This document shows, piece after piece, positions 43,192 through 53,902 of a stretch of DNA of 64,000 nt. Within the stretch, counting starts at the first letter, position 1, and the number at the start of each line of letters is the position of its first letter. A model generated the notes under the pieces. It had not been told where the DNA came from. It saw nothing but the letters and a program-made list of their open reading frames with translations, and made no database searches. This stretch comes from Rachicladosporium sp. CCFEE 5018 (lineage: Eukaryota; Ascomycota; Dothideomycetes; Cladosporiales; Cladosporiaceae), in NCBI GenBank assembly GCA_002077045.2, contig KZ111143.1, positions 346,588 to 410,587 of the forward strand, read 5' to 3'. The translations under genes were made by a program, and so were the position numbers.

Positions 43192-45115
43192 TCAACGCGC
43201 ATCACTGGGCGGACTGCAGATCTTAGCAGGAATTACTGGGATGTGCAGTCCGTGGAAACCCAGTCCGACTGGCGCATTGACAGTCGCTCTGGCTACCTCC
43301 GTCAGATCCTTGGCGTCCAGGCACAACAAGTAGCTCGTCGATGTGTCACCATCAAACACGACCACAAGAACAACGCCATCATCTTCGTTGGTGGCGCCAG
43401 GTCGTGGGACGAAGATAGGTTCGCCGGGGGTATGTCGAGCCTCTTCCCATATTGTCGTTGTGCCATTCAGCATATCAGTCTTCCCAATGCCATCAAGAAA
43501 TGACGACTTGCCTCGACTCAGCGCTGTGTACACGTAGCGGTGTGGCTTGAGAGCGTAGTGTGGATTGATACGAGGGAGGTCACCGCTGATCACGGCCATC
43601 GTTCTCTTGGCTGATGCAGGGCGGTGTGTGGACTTCTCTCTGACGGCAATCTGTTCCAGTCGGTAGCGTACCAGATGTGAGGTCGGGATACCCTTGTCGT
43701 CTGCTCCGCCCAATGCCCGGGACCGAACAGCCTCGGAGGAGACAATGTACTCGTAGCGCAATAGTTCGAGGATTCTAGCGTCGGGTAACTCGACGAGCTC
43801 GCAGATTATGTCGACCACATCGGTGCCGGCTCGTGTCTCTTCCCAGGCATTGACTGTGTGGAAGCAAAAGAAGGACGGGCTGGTGAACTGTTTGACCTGC
43901 AAGCTGCATGTTAGCTTATGAGTGATGAAAGAGCGATTGCACCACTTACCACTCCACGACCGTGCTTCCTGTCGACGACATACCAGTGCGTCTGAGAGTT
44001 GGGTTCAAATTTCAGTGCGTCAATGACGTTCCGCTCCCACAGCATACTGAGACCCATTCTAGTGAAGTAAGCTGGCCAGATACACAGCACCACGAAGTTC
44101 TCTGTCAGGAGGAGGGAGTGTAGATAAGCCCCGCGCACATCACCTCCCTTGATCTCCGCAAGAACTTCGGTTTCGCCGTTAGGACTGGCTCGGAAGACCC
44201 TAGCTCACCTATCAGCGTGGTTCAAAAGAGTCGCACGCACTCATTACTGACTTGTAAGAATGCGTAGGTCCTAGTGTGAGATTGAAATTAAAGATCTCGC
44301 CAGTCACACGATCGTGCGATGCCTTGACGGACGGAAACGTCAGCGCTTTTAGATGTATGTATCTGTTTATCGAGACTGACATGGGCTGCGGACATCTGCC
44401 CGATGAGACTAGGGTTGATTGCTGCTTGGGTGGTGATGCTGAGCGGCTCGAGCGTGTCGGCATCGACATGCTTCGCGGTCACTGTGTCCGTAGTTATCGT
44501 GATCAAGCGTCTGCCCACCCGTCGCTTTTCGTCGATTGATGCAGCCTCCGCTGGTAATGTCTCACGCAGTACGACACCCACGTTGCTGGAAAACGGGTCA
44601 CTCGTCGTCGATGGGGCAAATACAGACTTGGCCTTGCGGTACAGAGAGTCACAGGGGTCGCGCTGTCCAAAGGTGATACCGGCGCCGAGACTGCCACTAT
44701 CTCTCGCAGTCTCCATCAACTTCTCCACTTGCATGAACGACGAATAGCATACATGGTCGCAGGTATCGTCCGCTCCCGCGTGGATGTCGAACTTGTGAGT
44801 GGTGGTGAAGCCATCGAACCAGTGGTCTACCGCGAAAATGCCTTTTTTTGAGCCTGGAGAATCGATTTTGTACGCTCCAGGTCCGGTCCGATAAAGGGCA
44901 CCTGCAACATATCGAGGGAAATGGCCCACCACCGAGATGTCGACCGGGGTTCGGACGTCTACGAAGTTGGCATTGGCGTTGAACTGAGAACGAGGTCAGT
45001 AAGATTCGAGCCTTCCGAGGTGGCACGGATGGCCTACGGCGGCCTCATTCGGCCAATCTTTGTAGTGCTGCTGTCTCTGGCGTTGCTCCTGGTCGATTTC
45101 CTGCGCCTTACCCAT
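43192..45115 (-). pseudogene. Carotenoid cleavage dioxygenase (RPE65 family) with a +1 frameshift
   Basis: Five exons on the minus strand: 45115-45038, 44984-44381, 44322-44252, 44199-43950 and 43896-43192. They spell a carotenoid oxygenase of about 568 residues: DWPNEAA at the N-terminus, GHFPRYVAGALYRTGPGAY, DHWFDGFTTTHKF, an iron-ligand His after INPSLIGQMSAAH, RGAYLHSLLLTENFVVL and the C-terminal LGFHGLHI. All splice phases fit except that exon 2 holds one base too many. The frame reading FVDVRTPVE and the frame reading SVVGHFPRY are offset by one near 44936-44941. Related fungal enzymes cleave torulene or beta-carotene. The lesion could be real inactivation or a base error. Confidence 0.78.
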
Positions 45116-45968
45116 GTTGACTCGGCCGCGCCTGTAATAAGCCAGCTGCGAAATGATGTAGCAACAACGATGTGAGAAGAGTTATCTTGGACACATGCCA
45201 GATGAGCTACGCTTCACGATGTAGTGCGCGCTTCATCGGTCTGTCGTGTGTCGGACTACTTATAGGCCAGCTTACACGAGAAAATGCCCCAGCATGTCAC
45301 GCCCCGCAAGGCACTGTGAAGCATCCTGTGATTCTCTTGATTGACGTGCCGCAATAGTGCAGCGACACGAGACGTAGGTTCTTTGTATCATTTTACGTCC
45401 GTAGCTTTGGCTGCTACGTGCGGAAATAATGACTTCGCAGTAGAAGCCCTAGGAGGTTAGGGTGCGGGAAGCGGCGCGCGGCGAGCCGCAAGGCTTGTGC
45501 TGCTGAGGAGACTGCGCAACATGTTGAATACATGTATCTGGCTATAAAGCAGCTGGAATAGGGAGATATGTGCTCGATGAAGGGCGGTGGGACACTCCCT
45601 CCTCATGCATCAGGGTTCCATTGCTCGTCTCCGTCTTCACCGCAGCAGGTCCATAGCCAACTGGCGTGTCGCAACTTCACTTCTGCCTTAGTTCAGCATG
45701 TACATCCACCGATGAACCAGGAGTTAGCGTCAGAAAAATGACACTCTAGTCCTGGCGTCTTACTCTGGCGAGTTGGTGCTGATGCCTTCTTTCTGCATCT
45801 GGGTCCTGTTCTTCGGCCTTCCGAAAGTTGGGCAAAGGTGCTTCCTGTAGCCCCCCAAGAATGGCAAGCTGGTGAGCGTATCAGCACCACTGGAGCATCT
45901 TGCACCGGGCTGCCTGTCGGCCCGTGTCATGGCCCCTCACGTGGATGGACCACGGTCGGGCAACACCC
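45116..45968. other. Intergenic, no gene recognised
   Basis: Promoter of the carotenoid oxygenase gene and 3' flank of the Hsp70-like gene. Frames are short and on both strands; no repeat or RNA gene seen. Confidence 0.5.
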
Positions 45969-48091
45969 TCATCGCCAATGCCAGCCGGTCTGCTGAGCTG
46001 CTGGATACATGGTCGGAGCTACCTCGGGCTGCGCGCTCTCCACCGGCACTGGCTCCCACGCCACTGAGATCTCTTCGTGAGTCTTGACGCGGGCCCCGTT
46101 CTTGTCCACAATCTCAAACCTCAGGCCAGTCGATATGTGCATAACTACGCTGAACTCAGCGAGCTTGTATTCTTTTCGGAGGTGATACCATCGGTAATTC
46201 TTCCGCCGCAGAGTTGACTGATCTAAGACGGCCTCGATCTCGCACAACTCCCTCTCGCTGTCTGACGGACGGTCTGTGGGTAAGCTCTTTGGAAGTCGAT
46301 CTTTGGGAAGTGTCGACATCACGATTCGAGTCCGCCACGGTGCGCGCTCTTGACCGAGCGGAATTTTGCGTCGATAGGGATGTGACTTGGGACTGTCTGT
46401 TTTCACGATGTCCCCCTGCGGTTCGTCAGCACGGCCATACCCGAACGTACGATTGGCTCCGGCATACTTTACTTATGATCCACCGGATCTGTCGCTCGGC
46501 CCATCTCTGGTTGTCTAATGGGTCCAACGTCACAGTCTCACCCTGGTGCTTCGTTTGATCATATTTCTCTCGGCTCAGGATCCCTACACTGATTGGGCAG
46601 CACTTTTTGGCGTATACATCAAGTCCAAGCTTGACAAGCTGACTCCTGGCCATGATTAGTCCGTGTACAACAGCGAGCTGTGGCTGATCTGCAAGCAACA
46701 CTCTCATGCCGTTGGCGTTCGTGTGCATGCTATTTGATCCGCTCTCATAGCGTTCTTTGAGTCTTCTCCGAAGATACGGCGAGCTACCGAACCCGCCAGA
46801 TAATACAAGGTGCGACTTTTGTCAGCGTCAGCTCATGCAACGTGATGGCGTAAATGTTCATGATTACTTGCCATAGTCTCGGACGGATGCAAATCCTTTA
46901 CAACCTTCAGCTGCTCGTCTATCAGCCCGCATATGATGTCGACCTTCTCGTCAAATATGGCCTGTACTTCGTGACTGTAAGGACGGTGAGTCACGCGGGC
47001 TGTCGAAGCAACGGGAGATTCGAGCGAACCGGAGCTCTTACCTGGAGATCACCAGCCGAGAGTCTTCAATACCGACGCCTGGAAAGTCGCTGCCTTAGTT
47101 CAAGCCAGGAATCTGCAGCTTCAGCTTGGTGTACGCGTTGTAGGCTACGCTACCGAAGCTGCACTTAAACGTGTGAAAGCCATCGCGCACCATGTGCTCG
47201 GCTATAGCGTCTATGTTGCCTGGGACGTGCTCACGTACAAGCTGTAAGCGCTGACTGACGAGCTTTTGCGCCTTGTAGTCGATCAGCACTGACCCAACAG
47301 CTCTACCCTCGACGTAGCTCAGCGCTTCAAGTGCAAGAGTGCCGGTGCTGACGACTCGCAACACATTGACGTCGCTGGTACCGCCTCCAGCATCGCAGAC
47401 AACGAATCACTCGCCGACAGTCATGCCGGACTTGAGTGCATACACTGCTGCCGCCTCAGCTTCTGTCAGCGAGACTGTCACCCTCTCATTGTGACTTTGA
47501 CCGTAGCCTGCTGCGTGGATATATTTCTCGATCTGTGCAATGAGGCCAGGATCACGCCAAGTCTGGACAGAGGTCAGTCACTCGAGCATCCCGATGAACT
47601 AAAGAACGCCTACAGTCGGGACGCTGATGACAAATTCGACGTTCTTGCGGTCGAAATGAGGAAACGAGTCTCGGAGGAATCCAAGAGTATGCTCCCGAAT
47701 ACAGAACATGTAATCGCGATACCACTTCGCAGCGACCTCATGTACAGGATCATCCGGTAGTCCGGCATAGGCAGGATCAAGATTGAGCTTCCAGTATTGG
47801 TTGACCTCCTCTTCATCGTCGTCCTGGTTGCAGAGGAAGCCCCAGCCTTTCAGCTGCCCAGTTCGTACATCGTAGCTGATACTGGTGTCGACCTTATTGT
47901 GGATCTCATGCTGCGGTTTACCCGGCCACTTCTGGATATATCTGACCTCGAAGTCGGGCGCGCAGCTATATGCCACCGCTGTGACACAATTAGCTAGGCC
48001 TTCAAGCCGACTTCAGCATCAACTGCTCACCTGTACACGTCATGCCAAAATCAATTGCGATGATCCAGTCCACCGGCCAGTGGCCTGACAT
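45969..48091 (-). pseudogene. Fungal Hsp70-like ATPase-domain protein with two in-frame stops
   Basis: Six exons on the minus strand: 48091-48031, 47978-47614, 47562-47042, 46974-46872, 46815-46468 and 46415-45969. They total exactly 615 codons in one frame. The start has the actin-like ATPase motif IIAIDFGMTCT. Next come WKLNLDP, the FVVCDAGGGTSD phosphate-2 motif, LVLSGGFGSSPYLRRRL and NANGMRVLLADQPQLAVVHGL. Two stops interrupt it: TGA at 47409-47407 (codon 194, just before FVVCDAGGG) and TAA at 47097-47095 (codon 298, after IPGLN). Both sit inside conserved sequence, so splicing cannot explain them. The fourth intron appears to use a GC donor (GCAAGT). Family members are large cytosolic chaperone-like proteins of uncertain role. 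Confidence 0.82.
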
Positions 48092-49151
48092 GTTGCCGCT
48101 CCACAGAGGTGGTGGTATCCACGAAACGACCCGACGGCGTGCAAAAGTACCTCTATTGGCATTGTCAGGGCGTACATTGCAAGTGCGATTAGACAAGGGT
48201 ATGTGACGGCTGTGAAGGGCGCGCCTCCGTGAGCACCAGGCTCTGGGACTCTTGGCGATACCGGAGTCGCACGAGAAGGCAACCCCAGAGCCTCAGCCTT
48301 GTGCACTCAATCCCGCGTGGCGCCTGAGAGTCGAGCTTGGCGTCCGAATTAGGTCGACGACCACGACTGGGTATGCACGCATGCACCTTGTCACATAGCC
48401 TCGCAGTCTCCGCTATGGAGCACACCTATGAAGGATCTGCAGCTTTCCGAAGCAACACAGCCTTGTGCGCAGTTCAGCCGTCTATGAAGCGGCGAGATTC
48501 GTCTTTCTGGCTGATCGGCGATAGTAGTGGCTGGCGATATGTGAGCGAGCGATGGTTCTGGCCATTCTCGCATCTCCACTTCGTCCATACGGCACGCACG
48601 GTACGGCCGCTACTGAGCACGTCCGACACGCAACTACTTGTCTGCACGATGTTTCAAGGACCTTGTATTGGCTTGAAAAGCACATGGAGCTACAGCGTAA
48701 TGTGGCCTTGACATAGATCAAACGCCGTCTCCGTATAGTGTGCTGTTCTCGGCATAGAGTAGCCAGCTGTCCGCTCCTCGTTGCCTTTTGATTCACTCAC
48801 AGCCTTGTCATCTTCGACAAGGTAGCCGCCGATCACGTTGTGGCCAGAGCTTTGACTGCACTGTGCAGCCTTCTGTGGCCTTGCATGGAGCGCAACGGTG
48901 CCCTCTGCTTTCTGCCTACGCTTCCACTTAATCCTGTGCTTAGCGTTCTCTCTCCACACATGCGGAATAAGCTCGTGCGACGATAAGTACATCTGCACTA
49001 GTGAGTGCGGTGCTGCGCTGCGCGTATTTTTGCGCTTAGTTTGCCGTAAACGAAGCAAGTTTACTGTCGCTCGTGGAGAGGGACGAACGTCTGCCACAGC
49101 TCAAGAACGCGGAAGAGTATTTCTAAGTGCGTCCGACATCTCTTCTGGGTC
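48092..49151. other. Long intergenic stretch, no gene recognised
   Basis: Upstream of both the Hsp70-like pseudogene and the surface-protein gene at 49152. A 124-codon frame at 48337-48711 has no family features. The true 5' exon or signal peptide of the gene at 49152 might lie here, but I could not find it. Confidence 0.4.
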
Positions 49152-50147
49152 ATGTCTACTGCACAGAACAGCCAGATAAACGGAGATTCTACAGCAGGTG
49201 ACTTCGACACGAGTGCGACAACCATAGCAGTACTGAACAGTGCTAGCAGTGGAGTAGCATCGAACACATTGGCAACTCTGGTTGAACCCTCTTCCAGTCC
49301 TCCATCAACGACTGGCACAAGCAAAGCAGGCGTTACGGAGCCATTTATAAGTCCTAGTGCTTCGCCGGCGCCACCGAGTACGACAGTACCTCAAGCTACG
49401 ATAACCACATTGTTATCCATCTCAACGACCACGCCGACCTTCGGAAGTACGATCCCCTCAACGACGATCCCGGTGACAGCATCAACAATTGGGATTTCGG
49501 CGTCCGATCCTGCGAGTTCCCAGTTTAGTGCATCATCCGGGACGGCTGGGACCACCCAAGTGTTAGCCACATCTACCTTCCCTAGTAGTGCTCCAGCAAA
49601 CGGAAGTAGTCTCGCTGGTGAGACCAAGAACGACAAGTCCAACGCAGCTGCCATTGGTGGAGGCGTCGGCGGAGGAGTGGCTGTCCTGCTCCTTTCACTA
49701 ATGGCTGCTTTTCTATACCGTCACCGACGGCGGAGAGACATGCGTCAGCAGATGGATGATGTCGGTGGAAGCAACAAGTCCATGTCCCGACACCGCTCGG
49801 GTCTCATCAAGCCAGCTCCAGTCTCTTGCAGCGCATGGAATAACCTCTTACCTCAGCCGCTGGACGATGAGGCGTTGGCAGGGACAGTACGATCACTACT
49901 GGACCAGATCGGACTACATGTCGACAACACGTATGCGAAGAAAGAGACGCAGCTGATCGAGGACATGCTGGACGCCCTCGCAGGTGTTGACACGAACCTC
50001 CTACCCTCTGCTCTGCCGGACATGATGCAGATACCTGCTTTGCAGGTTTTCGTGATCAAACACTGCATGGCATATGCGATCTTGAGTAGGATCGTTCCCA
50101 GCGAGGGCTCGCCAGCCAGTCTTGTCCCTCCACAAATTGCAGAGTAG
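49152..50147 (+). pseudogene. 5' part of a Ser/Thr-rich single-span membrane protein gene, cut at a junction
   Basis: 331 codons. A Ser/Thr/Pro stalk of about 160 residues is followed by a Gly-rich membrane span (AAIGGGVGGGVAVLLLSLMAAF), a basic stop-transfer RHRRRRDMRQ and the start of a cytoplasmic helical domain (DDEALAGTVRSLLDQIGLHVDNTY, then LQVFVIKHCMAYAILSRIV). The frame ends at a TAG created where the sequence joins the dehydrogenase C-terminus. The missing cytoplasmic end is at 2740-3152. There is no signal peptide at the ATG, so either the start lies upstream or the span acts as a signal anchor. The span resembles that of the gene at 4838. Confidence 0.72.
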
Positions 50148-50253
50148 GGACCTGAGGATGATGGTTGTGGGCGGAGGGAGTGAGGAGATCATTGCGGATT
50201 TGGCTGTTAGGCAGGAGATGGCGAGGGCGAAGGGGAGGGGGTGGAAGTTATGA
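50143..50253 (+). pseudogene. C-terminal fragment of the acyl-CoA dehydrogenase
   Basis: In the frame starting at 50143 the sequence reads SRDLRMMVVGGGSEEIIADL, then AVRQEMARAKGRGWKL and a TGA at 50251-50253. This is the usual ending of the fungal acyl-CoA dehydrogenase whose first 388 codons are at 1475-2640. A few codons (expected to encode something like VEQI) are missing between the two pieces. The fragment has no start or promoter of its own. Confidence 0.85.
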
Positions 50254-50781
50254 GAGGCAATCAGAGTCAAACAGACGCTGGATGCTCAAGGCGAAGAAAC
50301 GAGATCTACACTACCTTGAACGTCCTCTAGCACACTGGCGTCTCCGGAGGCTGCTCGAGGTTGCACGAGCTCACTACCGTAGAGTCGTGCGAGGCAAGTT
50401 GGCGATTTTATGCATCAGAGATGTTCGAATACAGAAGTTGGCAGTATCATCGCAGATGCTGTCGTCCCAATGCAGACATGTGTGTGCCATTCCGTGCAGC
50501 TTGGAGTAGTTGGCTCTCTTTGTGTGCCTGCGAGTGCAAGGTGGCCAGCTGAAGTGCGGCGCCTCCACATGCTGCTCGCAACAGCTGTCAAGACCCTGAT
50601 GGCACGTGCGCAACTCGAGACGGATTTGTGAGCATGCACTCCTGTGAATAGCCCTCGATTGCACTACGGCTCTCTTCTTCTACTACCTCCCTCTTGTCGC
50701 AAGAAGTTGATCTTCTCGACATTTCATAGCAATATCGAACATCTACCTCGTCACATCCCCAGTCCGCATTAAATTGCCAGC
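50254..50781. other. Intergenic
   Basis: Flank of the dehydrogenase fragment and promoter of the PDI gene. A pyrimidine-rich stretch lies before the PDI start. No gene recognised. Confidence 0.5.
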
Positions 50782-52499
50782 ATGAGGACCGCATTCGGAT
50801 TGGCGGCATTGGCTGCCCTGGCCACTGCCAGCGATGTCCACGATCTTACGAAGGATACCTTCAAGTCCTTCGTCGAGGATCATGATCTAGTGCTCGCAGA
50901 GTGTAAGCCCTGCTAACGAGTTCTTTCCCAACCTACAGTCTAGCTGACAACTTTCCCCAGTCTTCGCCCCCTGGTGCGGCCACTGCAAAGCCCTCGCCCC
51001 CGAATACGAAGAAGCCGCCACCTCTCTGAAAGAAAAGTCCATCGCCCTCGCCAAAATCGACTGCACTGAGAACCAAGACCTCTGCCAAGACTTCGGCGTC
51101 GAGGGCTACCCAACGCTGAAAGTCTTCCGCGGCGCTGAGAATGTGCAGCCGTACTCTGGCCCACGAAAGGCGCCTGCGATCATCTCTTACATGACCAAGC
51201 AGGCGCTGCCGGCTGTCAGTGTGCTTGGGAGTGGTGATGCGCTGGAGGAATTCAAGACTGCGGATAAGGTTGTGCTTGTGGGGTACTTTGGCGCGGATGA
51301 TAAGAGCTCCAACGCGACGTTCAATGAGGTTGCGGAGGAGTTGAGGGATAACTTCTTGTTCGGTGCGACGAGTGATGTGGCGTTGGCGGAGGCTGAGGGC
51401 GTGAAGCAGCCGAGTATAGTGTTGTACAAGACTTTTGATGAAGGTAAGAACGTGTTTTCGGAAGGATTCACGAAGGAGACCATCTCGGAGTTTGCGAAGA
51501 CTGCGTCGACGCCGCTGATTGGTGAGGTTGGGCCGGAGACGTATGCTGGGTACATGGCTGTGAGTTTGCCCCTGTTCTGAGTTACGGCGATGACAATGAC
51601 ACTGACAATGGATCAAGGCCGGCATCCCTCTCGCCTACATCTTCGCCGAGACGCCCGAAGAGCGTGAATCCCTATCCAAAGACCTCAAGTCCGTCGCCGA
51701 AGCCCACAAGGGCAAAGTAAACTTCGCCACCATCGACGCCAAAGCCTTCGGCCAACACGCCGGCAACCTGAACCTCGAAGCCGGCAACTGGCCCGCCTTC
51801 GCCATCCAGGACACAGTCAAAAACCAGAAGTTCCCCTACTCGAAGCAAGGCTCCGCGAAAGACCTCTCCGCCAAGTCAATCGGCGCCTTCATCGCAGACT
51901 TCGTAGCCGGCAAAGTCGAGCCAAGCGTCAAGTCCGAGCCGATCCCAGAGAAGCAGGAAGGTCCCGTGACTGTTGTGGTAGCGAAGAACTACCAAGACGT
52001 CGTAATTGACAATGACAAAGACGTTCTACTCGAGTTCTACGCTCCTTGGTGCGGACACTGCAAGTCTTTGGCGCCGAAATACGATCAGCTAGCAGAGATG
52101 TTCAAGCCGCACAGCGATAAAGTGGTCATCGCCAAAGTCGACGCAACAGCCAACGACGTTCCCGATGAGATTCAGGGGTTCCCTACTATCAAGCTTTTCA
52201 AAGCTGGCTCCAAAGCCGCGCCGGTGGATTACAGCGGCTCCCGCACGATCGAGGATCTGGCGGCTTTTATCCGCGATAATGGAAGCTTCGGAATTGATGT
52301 CGGTGGTGAGGCGGCTGAGACTGAGAGCGTGGAGACTGAGGGTATGCCGCATCAGGCTGCTGCTGCTACGAAGGCGGCGTCTGAGGCTGCTGGCGGGGTT
52401 GGGGAGAAGGTCAAGAGCGCTGTTAAGGAGGCTGCGAGCGTGGTGAAGGAGAGTGTGATTGATGATGATGAGGCGGCGGATCATCATGATGAGTTGTAG
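50782..52499 (+). CDS. PDI1: Protein disulfide isomerase
   Basis: Exons 50782-50902, 50961-51559 and 51618-52499 give 533 residues. It forms and reshuffles disulfides in the ER lumen. A signal peptide (MRTAFGLAALAALATAS) is followed by thioredoxin domain a with APWCGHC (Cys46/Cys49), domains b and b', domain a' with a second APWCGHC (about Cys385/Cys388), an Ala/Glu-rich acidic tail and the ER-retention signal HDEL. The domain order is the normal a-b-b'-a'. The first intron splits the codon just before the first active site. Confidence 0.97.
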
Positions 52500-52945
52500 A
52501 ATTGTGGAGAGGATGGAGGGGAGGGGAAGGGGGAGAGGGGCATGATGTAGAGTGTAGAGGATGATATGGTTGGCGGTGGGTGGCGTTGGTATGAGAATTT
52601 GGATTCTTGTTTGCTACATGCCTTTTCTCTCACTTCGCTCTTCCCCCATGCCGAGCGATCCAATCGCCGAGGGCTTCTCATTCGAGCGTACATAAATGAG
52701 AGCGCGATTTTGCCAGTCCCTCGGACTCCCTCTTCGCTACATCGAGCTGCGATGCGCCAGAACGATGCTTTCTCAAGTGCGTTGCGATCGCACAATTACA
52801 TCCACGGTGTATAACACAGCAGCAGAGAGATTTTCTGATCCCGAGAAGAGTAGAATCAAGACTCTTACCGTCAACCACTTACTTCTCGAGGGCTAAATCG
52901 ATGACTTATCCGTGTCATGACTACATGTATCATCGAACGACACGC
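52500..52945. other. Intergenic between convergent genes
   Basis: 3' flanks of PDI and the WW-domain gene. No gene recognised. Confidence 0.5.
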
Positions 52946-53902
52946 CTAGAACCCACCCCCCAACATCGCACCTCCAAGCAACCCACCACCCAGCAACCCC
53001 GCACCCATGCCTAAACCAATGGGCAGCCCCATCCCCCCTCCAAACCCACCGCCATAAGGCCTGCGATAAGGCCCCATAGGCCTCGCGTACATTCCCGGCG
53101 GCGCATACAGCCCTCCTCCACCATACCCATACGGGCTGTAATACCCCTGCCGTCCTGGATACCCCTGCCGTCCAGCATGGAACTGACTCTGCCCTGGTTG
53201 CGTCTGCGGCGGCGGCGTAAGCCACATGTCCTCGCCGTTCTTGTCTTTACCCACGAGTTGTGGTTGGTCAGTCTCGAGTGCTTTGGCCATCGCTTGCCGA
53301 ATTCTGAGGTGCTGGGCGTAGAGTCTTCGTTCTTCTTCTTCGCGCGCGGCGCGCTGGCGTTGTCGTTCTTCGTAGGTTGTGCCGGTGAGTTTGTCTTTCA
53401 TTTTACGCCCGAAGCTCACTTTGCCTTTACCTTTGCCTTCGGGTCGGGGTGGGAGCTCGGAGGTGGGTGATGAGATGTCCTCTTCGTCGGTGTGGTCGTG
53501 CATTATATCTGCTTTGCTTGGCTGGCCGCCGGGGTATTTGAGGCTCTCCTGCTCTATGCGTTCGCGTTGCTCGGAGGAGAGGGTGCGGAGGTAGTCCTCG
53601 TCGTCGTAGGGGTGTGTCCAGATTGATCGTGGAGGATCGGATGTGGTGTCTACGAAGAACTGGTGGGTTGTCTCGGGGTCAAAGCTGCGGACCCAGCCTT
53701 TGGGGAGGGGGCGGTGCTCGTCCTCCATTGAGCGGCGCGAGGAGATTGGGATGCCATTTGCGCTGTGGGAGGAGGAGGAAGAGGGGACTTCGAGTGAGGA
53801 GCCGCCAGTGTGGTGTGACGGGCGAGAAGAGCCTGAGGGTTGGGAGGCTATCGAGTCGTAGGAAGGTGGCGCGTCGGTGGGGATCTGTTGATGTGAGGCC
53901 AT
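52946..53902 (-). CDS. WW-domain protein with Gly-rich C-terminus
   Basis: Single exon, 318 residues. A Ser/Pro-rich N-terminus (with a PPSY motif) leads to a WW domain at about 66-102: LPKGWVRSFDPETTHQFFVD through SIWTHPYD, with both aromatic anchors. A basic charged region (RKMKDKLTGTTYEERQRQRAAREEEERR) follows. The rest is rich in Gly, Tyr and Pro and ends in a GLLGGGLLGG-type hydrophobic tail. WW domains bind Pro-rich peptides. The role is unknown; similar proteins are widespread in ascomycetes. Confidence 0.82.
   Translation of the reverse strand: MASHQQIPTDAPPSYDSIASQPSGSSRPSHHTGGSSLEVPSSSSSHSANGIPISSRRSMEDEHRPLPKGWVRSFDPETTHQFFVDTTSDPPRSIWTHPYDDEDYLRTLSSEQRERIEQESLKYPGGQPSKADIMHDHTDEEDISSPTSELPPRPEGKGKGKVSFGRKMKDKLTGTTYEERQRQRAAREEEERRLYAQHLRIRQAMAKALETDQPQLVGKDKNGEDMWLTPPPQTQPGQSQFHAGRQGYPGRQGYYSPYGYGGGGLYAPPGMYARPMGPYRRPYGGGFGGGMGLPIGLGMGAGLLGGGLLGGAMLGGGF

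Noticed and set aside
44985..45037. Alternative splicing as an explanation of the carotenoid oxygenase frameshift
   Set aside because: The frame needed downstream contains a TAG in the first part of exon 2, so moving the acceptor cannot bridge FVDVRTPVE and SVVGHFPRY.
38701..45115. Complete secondary-metabolite cluster
   Set aside because: No polyketide, peptide or terpene synthase, no cluster transcription factor and no exporter is present.
2641..50145. Starship-type giant transposon
   Set aside because: I looked for a captain tyrosine recombinase (DUF3435) near either end, and for terminal repeats, and saw neither. It could only hide in the gaps.
2641..50145. Simple inversion between the two breakpoints
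   Set aside because: An inversion would join two 5' parts head to head. Here each 5' part is joined to the other gene's 3' part and all pieces keep the same strand.
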